Positions 1 through 5,363 of a DNA stretch of 5,363 nt are shown in pieces. The notes below the pieces were generated by a model. That model ran no database searches, was not told the origin of the DNA, and worked only from the letters and a program-made list of their open reading frames with translations. The translations under genes were made by a program, and so were the position numbers. The stretch is taken from NCBI GenBank assembly GCA_903959665.1, contig CAJBXY010000015.1, positions 1 through 5,363 of the forward strand. The letters run 5' to 3'. Numbering within the stretch: position 1 is the stretch's first letter; each line of letters begins with the position of its first letter. Source of the stretch: an uncultured Solirubrobacterales bacterium (GTDB lineage Bacteria > Actinomycetota > Thermoleophilia > Solirubrobacterales > Solirubrobacteraceae).

Positions 1-435
1 CGTGTCCATGTCGAGGTCGCGCAGCATCTCGGTCGCCAGGCGCGTCATTCGCGCCTCCGTGTACCTCATTGCCGCGGCCGGGTCGTCGTCGACCGAGCCG
101 AAGTTGCCTTGGCCGTCGACTAGCGGGTAGCGCATCGAGAAATCCTGCGCCATGCGGACAAGCGCGTCGTAGATCGCCGAGTCGCCGTGAGGGTGGAAGT
201 TGCCCATCACCTCGCCGACGATGCGGGCGCACTTCGAGTAGCCGCGGGTTGGCCCGAGACCCAGCTCTGACATTCCGTAAAGGACGCGGCGGTGGACAGG
301 CTTTAGCCCGTCGCGGACGTCCGGCAGCGCGCGGCCGACGATCACCGACATCGCGTAATCGAGGTACGCGGTCTTCATCTCATCTTCGAGCGCGCGTGGC
401 TCGAAGCGGTCACTCAATACATCTGCGGAAGCCAT
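1..435 (-). CDS. gyrA: DNA gyrase subunit A, N-terminal 145 residues (gene runs off the left edge)
   Basis: GyrA is the DNA-breaking and rejoining subunit of gyrase (A2B2), which introduces negative supercoils using ATP hydrolysed by GyrB. Read on the minus strand, 145 codons are open from the ATG to the edge. Visible landmarks are LDYAMSVIVGRALPDVRDG (about residues 25-43), GLKPVHRR (43-50), the HPHGDSAIYDALVRMAQ stretch starting at residue 81, DGQGNFGS (107-114) and MRYTEARM with the catalytic tyrosine at 125. The quinolone-resistance positions matching E. coli Ser83 and Asp87 are Ser86 and Asp90, so this allele looks like the susceptible type, without the alanine that mycobacteria carry at the serine position. 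The start is supported by GGAGAGG eight bases upstream and by the close fit to GyrA N-termini. The gene follows gyrB by 29 bases, so co-transcription is likely. About 80% of a usual GyrA (roughly 800-900 residues) lies outside the window. ParC is less likely because of the context beside gyrB. Confidence 0.97.
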   Translation of the reverse strand, partial: MASADVLSDRFEPRALEDEMKTAYLDYAMSVIVGRALPDVRDGLKPVHRRVLYGMSELGLGPTRGYSKCARIVGEVMGNFHPHGDSAIYDALVRMAQDFSMRYPLVDGQGNFGSVDDDPAAAMRYTEARMTRLATEMLRDLDMDT

Positions 436-443
436 CTAGTTTT

Positions 444-450
444 CCTCTCC
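444..450 (-). promoter_or_regulatory. Ribosome binding site of gyrA
   Basis: GGAGAGG on the minus strand lies eight bases before the gyrA ATG. It sits in the short gap after gyrB and decides the start at 435. No equivalent motif precedes the earlier in-frame ATG at 465-463, which is cut off by a TAG in any case. Confidence 0.7.
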
Positions 451-464
451 GGCCCGTGCGGTCA

Positions 465-2903
465 TTAGACGTCGAGGTTTACGACGTCGCGGGCGTTGTC
501 TTCAATGAAGTTTCGGCGCGGCTCAACGACGTCGCCCATCAGCATCGAGAAGATCTCATCGGCGGCAACCGCATCGGCGATCGAAACCTTCTGCAGCGTG
601 CGCGTCGCGGGATCCATCGTCGTCTGACGGAGCTGCTCAGCGTTCATCTCACCAAGCCCCTTGAAGCGGCTCAGCTGGACGCCCTTCTGAGCGACCGACA
701 TCACGGCGGTACCGAGCGACTCGAAGGTCTGTGCGATCTCCTCACGGTCACCGAGACGGACGATGAAGGGTCCGTTGCCGGTCAGCCCCACGATCTCAGC
801 GTGAAGCTTCAAAAGGCCGAGGTATTCAGCGCTGTCGAAGAGCTCAATCGGCATTCGGTGTGTGCGCGCCAGGCCGCTTCCCTTCTCAACCGAGCGGATC
901 ACGAGGACCCCCTCGTCGCTGGACTCCAGTTCGGTCGTCAGCAGCCCGAGCTCGGCATCCTTGGCGCTGAGCAACTTGATCGCATCCTTCGAGCTCTCGA
1001 TCCCGTCGGCCAGCAGCGCCGACTCTTCGAGGAAGCGCACCATGTCCTCGCCGTGGCGGGCCCTCAGCGCAGCCGAGAGCTGCTCATAGCGACGCATGCT
1101 GCGCCTGTATGACTGCCACTTGGCTTCGGTCAGCTTGACCTTCTTTGCATCGCGGTCGGTGATCTCAAACTTCTCGTAGGTGTCGGCAAGCAGCACCTCT
1201 TCAAGCTCAGCGTCGTTTTCGATGTAGCGCTCCTGCGAGCCCTTTTTGATCTTGTAAAGCGGCGGCTTGGCGATGTAGACGAAGCCGGCGTCGATCAGTG
1301 GCTGCATCTCGCGGAACAGCAGCGTCAAGATCAAGGTACGGATGTGGGCGCCGTCGACGTCGGCGTCGGTCATCAGAATTACCTTGTGATAACGGGCGTT
1401 TTCGAGGTCAAACTCGCCCGCGATGCCGGTTCCAATTGCCGTGATCAGAGCCTGAACCTCGGCGTTCTGAAGCACCTTGTCGATCCGCGCCTTCTCGACG
1501 TTGAGGATCTTCCCGCGCAGCGGCAGCACGGCCTGCGTGTTGCGATCGCGGCCCTGTTTGGCCGAGCCACCGGCGGAGTCACCCTCGACTACGAAGATTT
1601 CAGCCAGAGACGGATCCTTGACCGAGCAGTCGGCAAGCTTGCCTGGCAGCCGTGAATTCTCAAGCGCGCTCTTGCGGCGGGTTAAGTCGCGCGCCTTGCG
1701 TGCTGCGGAGCGGGCCTGGGCGGCCTGAACGGCCTTACGAATGATCGCCCGCGCGTCGGCAGGGTTCTCTTCGAGGAACTCAGCCAGCTTGGTGTTGACG
1801 ATCCCCTCGACAAAACCTTGCATCCCAGGGTTGCCGAGCTTCGTCTTCGTCTGACCTTCGAACTGCGGGTCGGTCAGCTTCGCCGAGAGCACCGCGGTTA
1901 GCCCCTCGCGCACGTCCTCGCCGCTGAGGTTGTCGTCCTTCTCCTTCAGCTCGCCCTTATCGCGCGCGTACTTGTTGAGCGTGCGGGTCAGTGCGGAGCG
2001 GAGCCCGGAAAGGTGCGAGCCGCCCTCGTGCGTGTTGATGTTGTTGGCGAACGAGAAGACCGACTCCTGATAGGAGGCGTTCCACTGAAGCGCGCACTCG
2101 ACCGCGCCCTCTTCGCCCTCGTCAGAGAAGTAGACGACCTTGGGGTGGATCGGCTCCTTGTTCTCGTTCAGGTAGGAGACGAAATCCTTGATTCCGCCCT
2201 CGTAACAGAACTGGGCCGTCGCGCCGATCCCGCGCTCGTCGGTCAGCGAGATCTTCAGGCCGCGCGTCAGGAAGGCCGTTTCACGGAGCCGCTGCTCGAG
2301 GATCGAGAAATCGAACTCGGTCTCGTCGAAGATGCTCGCGTCGGGCAGGAAGGTGATCGACGTGCCTGTCTGATCGGTTGGGCCGCCCTTCTCGAGCGGA
2401 GCCAGCGGCGCGCCGCGGGCGTAGTTCTGCGTGTGATGGAAGCCTTCGCGGCTGACGTCAATCGCCAGCTCCTCGCTGAGCGCGTTGACGACAGAGACGC
2501 CGACTCCGTGCAGACCGCCGGAGACCTTGTAGCCCTCGCCGTCGCCGAACTTGCCGCCGGCGTGAAGAACGGTCAGCACGACCTCGACGGCAGGCTTCTT
2601 CTCCTTCTTGTGCATCTCAACCGGGATGCCACGACCGTCGTCAACAACGGTGACCGAGTTGTCGGCGTGGATCGTCACGGCGACCGAACTGCAGTGGCCA
2701 GCGAGCGCCTCGTCGACCGAGTTATCAACGACCTCATAGACGAGGTGGTGGAGTCCACGAACGCCGGTCGAGCCAACGTACATTCCGGGCCGCTTGCGGA
2801 CCGCTTCGAGCCCTTCGAGGACGGTGATGTCGGAGGCGCCGTAGCTACCGGTCGTCTTCGATTTTGTGGCGTCCTTACTCGAACTCTTGTCAGCTTTGGT
2901 CAT
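465..2903 (-). CDS. gyrB: DNA gyrase subunit B, long form with a TOPRIM insertion
   Basis: GyrB is the ATPase subunit of gyrase and drives negative supercoiling with GyrA. The 812-residue protein is complete. After a Ser/Lys-rich tail (1-20) comes the GHKL ATPase domain: EVVDN (57-61, with the catalytic Glu57 and the Mg-binding Asn61), DDGRGIPV (88-95) and the lid GGLHGVG (129-135). Arg152 matches E. coli Arg136, the coumarin contact. The transducer domain has QTK at 351-353. The TOPRIM domain has EGDSAGG (440-446) and DADVDGAH (513-520), giving acidic metal ligands Glu440, Asp513 and Asp515. The C-terminal tail has FKGLGEMNAEQL (747-758) and TTMDP (761-765). Between PPLYKIKKG (547-555) and the tail lies about 170 extra residues, as in E. 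coli GyrB (804) and unlike mycobacterial GyrB (about 675). GGAG four bases before the ATG supports the start. ParE is less likely given the position between dciA and gyrA. Confidence 0.98.
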   Translation of the reverse strand: MTKADKSSSKDATKSKTTGSYGASDITVLEGLEAVRKRPGMYVGSTGVRGLHHLVYEVVDNSVDEALAGHCSSVAVTIHADNSVTVVDDGRGIPVEMHKKEKKPAVEVVLTVLHAGGKFGDGEGYKVSGGLHGVGVSVVNALSEELAIDVSREGFHHTQNYARGAPLAPLEKGGPTDQTGTSITFLPDASIFDETEFDFSILEQRLRETAFLTRGLKISLTDERGIGATAQFCYEGGIKDFVSYLNENKEPIHPKVVYFSDEGEEGAVECALQWNASYQESVFSFANNINTHEGGSHLSGLRSALTRTLNKYARDKGELKEKDDNLSGEDVREGLTAVLSAKLTDPQFEGQTKTKLGNPGMQGFVEGIVNTKLAEFLEENPADARAIIRKAVQAAQARSAARKARDLTRRKSALENSRLPGKLADCSVKDPSLAEIFVVEGDSAGGSAKQGRDRNTQAVLPLRGKILNVEKARIDKVLQNAEVQALITAIGTGIAGEFDLENARYHKVILMTDADVDGAHIRTLILTLLFREMQPLIDAGFVYIAKPPLYKIKKGSQERYIENDAELEEVLLADTYEKFEITDRDAKKVKLTEAKWQSYRRSMRRYEQLSAALRARHGEDMVRFLEESALLADGIESSKDAIKLLSAKDAELGLLTTELESSDEGVLVIRSVEKGSGLARTHRMPIELFDSAEYLGLLKLHAEIVGLTGNGPFIVRLGDREEIAQTFESLGTAVMSVAQKGVQLSRFKGLGEMNAEQLRQTTMDPATRTLQKVSIADAVAADEIFSMLMGDVVEPRRNFIEDNARDVVNLDV

Positions 2904-2907
2904 TTGG

Positions 2908-2911
2908 CTCC
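2908..2911 (-). promoter_or_regulatory. Ribosome binding site of gyrB
   Basis: GGAG on the minus strand (within TTGGAGCC) lies four bases before the gyrB ATG. Only about ten bases separate it from the T-run of the upstream hairpin, so folding or termination there could affect both transcription and ribosome access. The motif is short but is the only candidate. Confidence 0.55.
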
Positions 2912-2921
2912 AATAACAGGC

Positions 2922-2960
2922 AAAAACCCCGATTCCTGCGCGATTTTCGCGGGATCGGGG
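2922..2960 (-). terminator. Intrinsic terminator or attenuator hairpin between dciA and gyrB
   Basis: On the minus strand CCCCGAT (2960-2954) pairs with ATCGGGG (2933-2927). The inside continues with a two-base CC/GG pair and a CGCGA/TCGCG stem closed by a three-base AAA loop, with small bulges (CA and A) on the 3' side. This gives about 14 base pairs in all. TTTTT (2926-2922) follows at once, the textbook form of a rho-independent terminator. The plus strand lacks a T-run on the far side (GCGTCT), so it should work only in the gene direction. It would end the dnaN-recF-dciA transcript, but it finishes only 18 bases before the gyrB ATG, too close for a normal promoter to fit after it. It may therefore also act as a leader attenuator for gyrB. 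Termination efficiency is not known from sequence. Confidence 0.8.
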
Positions 2961-2981
2961 CGTCTACATTTGGTATCCAGA

Positions 2982-2990
2982 ACAATAGCA
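2982..2990 (-). promoter_or_regulatory. Possible extended -10 promoter for gyrBA
   Basis: TGCTATTGT on the minus strand fits an extended -10 element (TGn followed by TAnnnT) and is the only TAnnnT hexamer I found on this strand of the dciA-gyrB gap. A transcript would begin near 2975-2977, giving a leader of about 72 bases that contains the whole terminator hairpin. No convincing -35 hexamer lies at the right distance (the bases 17 upstream read GTCAAT). This is an inference from a weak motif. Confidence 0.3.
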
Positions 2991-3020
2991 GTTTCGGAGG
3001 CCGGATTGACGGCTCCCAGA

Positions 3021-3055
3021 GGGCAAAAATCGCTGTAAAGACGGCCTCTTTGCCC
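3021..3055. repeat. Inverted repeat GGGCAAA/TTTGCCC downstream of dciA
   Basis: Seven-base perfect arms at 3021-3027 and 3049-3055 are separated by 21 bases. It lies just after the dciA stop. On the minus strand there is no T-run after the stem, so it is not a standard terminator. It could be an RNA stem at the 3' end of the dciA transcript, or chance. One arm shares the octamer TTTTTGCC with the terminator T-run. Confidence 0.35.
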
Positions 3056-3079
3056 GAGTTATGTAACCCAGTTTGCGGC

Positions 3080-3409
3080 CTACTGCGCGCTCTCGTGCGA
3101 CCAGCCCTTCGCAGCCACCGTCTGGCAGCGCAGCGAGACGACCTGATCACTCCCCAGGGCACTGTTCAGAGAGGCGATTAAGGTGACGCTCATTAGGTCA
3201 ATCTCCTGTGCCCAGACGGCACTCTTACAGGTGACGGTGAGGACGCCGCCGGCCTCCCCTGTCGGCGTCGCTTGAGCAGCCACGGCCTCGCCAACAGCGG
3301 CCGGCCAATGGCGCTGGATCTGTGCCAGCGCCGTCGCCGGCGCGAGCCGATCGGCGAGATCCCGAATTGAGCTAGCGGCGTTGCGCGGCGCGCGGCGCTG
3401 GCGGCTCAT
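3080..3409 (-). CDS. dciA: DciA-like DUF721 protein, probable replicative-helicase loader or helper
   Basis: This 109-residue protein belongs to the DUF721 family, whose studied members (DciA) help load or operate the replicative helicase DnaB in bacteria lacking DnaC or DnaI. After a basic tail (1-10) come IQRHWPAAVGEAVAAQATP (about 31-49) and GGVLTVTCKSAVWAQEIDLM (54-73), then a helix leading to LNSALGSDQVVSLRC (about 81-95). These match the family pattern of a W-x3-VG motif, a GG-x-LTV strand and an S-x2-WAQE(I/L) motif. It lies between recF and gyrB, the position of the mycobacterial DUF721 gene Rv0004. Its ATG overlaps the recF stop (ATGA), and AGGAGG seven bases upstream supports the start. 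It is the last gene before the terminator. Family membership is strong; the helicase role is taken from studied relatives. Confidence 0.88.
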   Translation of the reverse strand: MSRQRRAPRNAASSIRDLADRLAPATALAQIQRHWPAAVGEAVAAQATPTGEAGGVLTVTCKSAVWAQEIDLMSVTLIASLNSALGSDQVVSLRCQTVAAKGWSHESAQ

Positions 3410-4509
3410 ACGTTGACCTCCTGGTGGATCACTCCGCCGCTCACCTCAACGCGCGCGACGCCAAGTTCGTCGGCGGTCGGCACGTGCTCGAGTTCGGTCG
3501 TCGTCACGACCGACTGGCCGGCGGCGGTAATCCGAGCGACGAGCCGCTCGCGGCGCTCGGCGTCAAGCTCGCTCATCACGTCGTCGAGCAGCAGCAGCGG
3601 TGTTTGGCCGCGTTCGTCGGCTAGCACCTCTCGCTCTGCCAGCAAGAGTGAGAGCAGAGCTACGCGCTGCTCGCCCTGCGAGCCATAAACACGAAGCTCG
3701 CGCCCTTCGCGGCTCAGCAACAGCTCATCGCGATGTGGGCCATGGCCGGTGAAGCCGCGCTCGAGGTCAGAGCTGCGGCGCTCGAGCAGCTCCGCGGCGA
3801 AGGCTTCGGCGCTCTCGGCCGTGCTGCGCGGGCGGTAGCGCAGCTCTAGCCCTCCAGGAAGGCCCAACTCGTCAGCTATCTCCTGAGCCGGTGGGCCAAC
3901 TAGCTCGACGGCGCGTGCCCGCTCAGCGCTGAGCGCAAGCGCCAGCCGGCCAAGCTCTAGATCCCAGACATCAAGTTCGCTGGCGTCGACGCCGTGGCCG
4001 CGGATTCTCGAGAGCAGCGCATTGCGCTGCGCCAGCGCCTGCCCGTAATCACGGCGAACGCCGGCGCGTGCTGGCCACAGCCCGGCGACGAGTTGATCAA
4101 GGTGATCGCGGCGTAGCGCCGGCGAACCTTTGATCAGCTCCAAGCGATCAGGCAGGAATACGCAAGCAAGGGGCCTGAAGGGAACGTCGCTTAGCCGCTC
4201 AACGGGGCCGCCGTCGGCGGTCACGTGGCGCGGCTGGCCTGGTTCGAAACCGACCGCTAGCTGGTGGGCGCCTGCGTCGCCGTCAAGCTCAAACTCGACG
4301 CGAGCGGCAGTTTGGTCGAAGCGGACGAACTCACGGTCGTTCGAAGTGCGGCATGAGCGGCCGGTGCAACCGAAGTAGAGCGCTTCAAGCAGATTCGTCT
4401 TTCCGGCGCCGTTGGCGCCGTAGATCACCGTCAAGCGCTCACCTAGTGTGATCTCAGCCGACTCGTAGCAGCGAACGTCGCGCACGCGGAGCCGGCGAAT
4501 CAAGTTCAT
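3406..4509 (-). CDS. recF: DNA replication and repair protein RecF
   Basis: RecF is an SMC-like ATPase that binds gapped DNA and, with RecO and RecR, helps place RecA at stalled or gapped replication sites. The 367-residue protein is of normal family length and complete. It shows Walker A GANGAGKT (31-38, Lys37), the RecF-type CTGRSCRTSNDRE stretch (48-60), LFP-like FLPDRLELIKGSP (118-130), GPHRDEL (257-263), the ABC signature SQGEQ (277-281) and Walker B LLLLDDVMSELD (305-316, Asp309/Asp310), followed by the TTEL segment (337-340). All catalytic motifs look intact. Its ATG overlaps the dnaN stop (TAATG) and no Shine-Dalgarno sequence is visible in front, so translation probably depends on ribosomes finishing dnaN. 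Its own end overlaps dciA by four bases. Confidence 0.97.
   Translation of the reverse strand: MNLIRRLRVRDVRCYESAEITLGERLTVIYGANGAGKTNLLEALYFGCTGRSCRTSNDREFVRFDQTAARVEFELDGDAGAHQLAVGFEPGQPRHVTADGGPVERLSDVPFRPLACVFLPDRLELIKGSPALRRDHLDQLVAGLWPARAGVRRDYGQALAQRNALLSRIRGHGVDASELDVWDLELGRLALALSAERARAVELVGPPAQEIADELGLPGGLELRYRPRSTAESAEAFAAELLERRSSDLERGFTGHGPHRDELLLSREGRELRVYGSQGEQRVALLSLLLAEREVLADERGQTPLLLLDDVMSELDAERRERLVARITAAGQSVVTTTELEHVPTADELGVARVEVSGGVIHQEVNV
3417..3422 (-). promoter_or_regulatory. Ribosome binding site of dciA inside the recF tail
   Basis: A perfect AGGAGG on the minus strand sits seven bases before the dciA ATG and within the last codons of recF (HQEVNV). It allows independent loading as well as coupling through the ATGA overlap. 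It is the strongest Shine-Dalgarno sequence in the window. Confidence 0.8.
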
Positions 4510-4511
4510 TA
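4507..4511 (-). promoter_or_regulatory. dnaN/recF stop-start overlap (TAATG)
   Basis: The dnaN TAA and recF ATG share one base. The 20 bases before this junction contain no purine-rich Shine-Dalgarno match, so termination-reinitiation is the likely way recF is translated. This is an inference from the sequence layout. Confidence 0.65.
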
Positions 4512-5363
4512 AGCGTTCAAGCGGATCGGCATAATCAGGTAGAGGAAGCCGCTGCCGTCGGCTGAAACGATCAGCCCCGGCCGCAGCGGGTTGATTAGCT
4601 TCAAAATCACGTCGTCCGCAGTCGTGCTCTCGAGCCCGGCTACGAGAAACTCAGGATTGAAGCCGATTTCCATTGGTTCGCCAGCGAACGGAACCGGCAG
4701 TGTGTCCTTCGCTTCGCCAACATCGGGCGTCTGTGCTGAAAGCGTTAGTTCGCCCTCGGTGAAGGAGAGGCGCAGCGGCGCGTTTTTTTGCGCCATCAGC
4801 GCAATCCTGCGCGCTACGGTGAGGAACTCTTCGGTGGAGATCGTCAGCTCGTGCTCAAACGCGTCGGGGAGTAGCTGCTGGTAGTTGGGGAACTGCCCGT
4901 CGATCAGTCGTGACGAGAGGGCGACAGCGCCTACCTCGAAGACGACCTGATTGGCGCTGACGCCGATCGAGATAGTTTCGGTCTCCGGCTCGACAAGTCG
5001 CGCTAGCTCCTCCAACGCCCGAGCCGGCACGTTGGCCTCAAAACTCTCCTTCAGTGGCTGCTCAAGCGCAGTTTCCTTCACGCTTAGACGGTAAGAGTCG
5101 GTGGCGACCATTCGTAGCTCGCTGCCGTTAGCCGACACTAGTACGCCGGTGAGAATCGGGCGTGTTTCGTCACGCGATGCTGAGCGTGAGACGCGGGCGA
5201 TCGTTTCGATGAAGGCTGCCGCAGGCATCGCGAGCTGCGTGTCGCCACCTGGCGCCGGAAGCTCGGGGAAGTCTTCTAAGCGAAGCGTTCGCAGGTGGTA
5301 CTGGGCTGTCCCTGACTGAACTTCGACATCCTGCTCTTCACCGCGCAGTTCAAGCGTTACTTC
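4509..5363 (-). CDS. dnaN: DNA polymerase III beta subunit (sliding clamp), C-terminal 284 residues
   Basis: DnaN forms the ring dimer that tethers the replicative polymerase and other clamp-binding proteins to DNA. The reading frame is open from the right edge with no stop, so the gene starts outside the window. The Met at 5228 (MPAAAF) is internal: 45 further in-frame codons upstream continue domain 1, including the LEDFPELP segment typical of clamps. The second domain holds RDETRPILTGVLV and ELRMVATDSYRLSV (E. coli: RYYLNGMLFE and LRTVATDGHRLAV). The junction to domain 3 has SSRLIDGQFPNY (window residues 150-161). The C-terminus has MPIRL (278-282), matching the E. coli clamp end MPMRL, plus Asn-Ala. 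Compared with E. coli (366 residues) roughly 80-90 N-terminal residues are missing. The peptide-binding pocket region appears normal. The stop overlaps recF. Confidence 0.97.
   Translation of the reverse strand, partial: EVTLELRGEEQDVEVQSGTAQYHLRTLRLEDFPELPAPGGDTQLAMPAAAFIETIARVSRSASRDETRPILTGVLVSANGSELRMVATDSYRLSVKETALEQPLKESFEANVPARALEELARLVEPETETISIGVSANQVVFEVGAVALSSRLIDGQFPNYQQLLPDAFEHELTISTEEFLTVARRIALMAQKNAPLRLSFTEGELTLSAQTPDVGEAKDTLPVPFAGEPMEIGFNPEFLVAGLESTTADDVILKLINPLRPGLIVSADGSGFLYLIMPIRLNA

Larger units (their letters stand above)
2904..3079. other. Intergenic region between dciA and gyrB
   Basis: This 176-base gap is the only real intergenic region in the window. It holds, in the gene direction, an imperfect GTTACATAAC palindrome (3067-3058), an inverted repeat GGGCAAA/TTTGCCC with a 21-base loop (3055-3021), the candidate extended -10, the terminator hairpin and the gyrB ribosome binding site. 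Short open frames across it resemble no protein I know and are probably chance. I saw no DnaA boxes of the TTATCCACA type. Confidence 0.6.

Noticed and set aside
69..1112. Plus-strand open frame (347 codons) running across the gyrA-gyrB junction
   Set aside because: It is antisense to two conserved genes with intact motifs. Its product is Arg/Ser-rich low-complexity at the start, as expected from reading a high-GC gene backwards.
2013..3038. Long plus-strand open frame (341 codons) opposite gyrB
   Set aside because: It is the complement of the well-supported gyrB frame in a high-GC gene, resembles no known family, and has no matching promoter or neighbour.
2997..3040. Plus-strand TTGACG as the -35 of a promoter pointing away from gyrB
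   Set aside because: No -10 hexamer lies at 16-18 bases (TAAAGA is about 24 away), and there is no plus-strand gene for it to serve.
3058..3067. GTTATGTAAC, a small imperfect palindrome after dciA, as an operator or promoter
   Set aside because: The arms are only four bases (GTTA/TAAC), there is one copy, it matches no operator I can name, and no -35 or -10 pair fits around it.
2904..3079. Replication origin elements (DnaA boxes) in the gap before gyrB
   Set aside because: No TTATCCACA-like boxes or AT-rich unwinding stretch are visible. The origin is expected near dnaA, beyond the right edge.
2890..3162. Minus-strand open frame (90 codons) spanning the end of dciA, the gap and the gyrB start
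   Set aside because: It overlaps dciA and gyrB out of frame, runs straight through the terminator hairpin, and shows no recognisable domain.
4509..5228. Taking ATG at 5228 as the dnaN start
   Set aside because: The frame stays open for 45 more codons to the window edge and those codons encode expected clamp sequence, so this Met is internal and the gene is cut by the window.

Overview
The window carries five protein-coding genes, all on the minus strand. In transcription order (right to left) they are dnaN (5' end missing), recF, dciA (DUF721), gyrB and gyrA (3' end missing). This is the conserved block next to the replication origin, dnaA-dnaN-recF-DUF721-gyrB-gyrA, in the arrangement typical of Actinomycetota. 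The fairly high GC content and the wording of DnaN, RecF and the DUF721 protein suggest an actinobacterium, possibly of the Thermoleophilia/Solirubrobacterales type. That placement is from memory of family resemblance and is not tested. dnaA and oriC would be expected beyond the right edge; neither is in the window.

Layout. Bases 4509-5363 encode the last 284 residues of the sliding clamp. Its stop overlaps the recF start (TAATG). recF (3406-4509) overlaps dciA by four bases (ATGA), with a strong Shine-Dalgarno sequence inside the recF tail. dciA (3080-3409) is followed by the only real intergenic region (2904-3079, 176 bases). That region holds a strong intrinsic terminator hairpin reading in the gene direction, ending 18 bases before the gyrB start codon, plus a possible extended -10 promoter upstream of the hairpin. 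gyrB (465-2903) and gyrA (1-435, first 145 codons) are 29 bases apart and look co-transcribed.

The genes form a replication and topology module. DnaN is the processivity clamp, RecF acts in gap repair, DciA is the probable replicative-helicase loader or helper, and GyrB/GyrA form DNA gyrase. The first three are tightly coupled in translation. gyrBA is set off from them by the terminator, which is consistent with separate control of gyrase.

No mobile element, CRISPR array, RNA gene or unknown gene cassette was found. The points worth a second look are the terminator sitting in the presumed gyrB leader, an E. coli-like long insertion in GyrB, and an in-frame nine-codon mini-ORF ending in an amber codon directly against the gyrA start.
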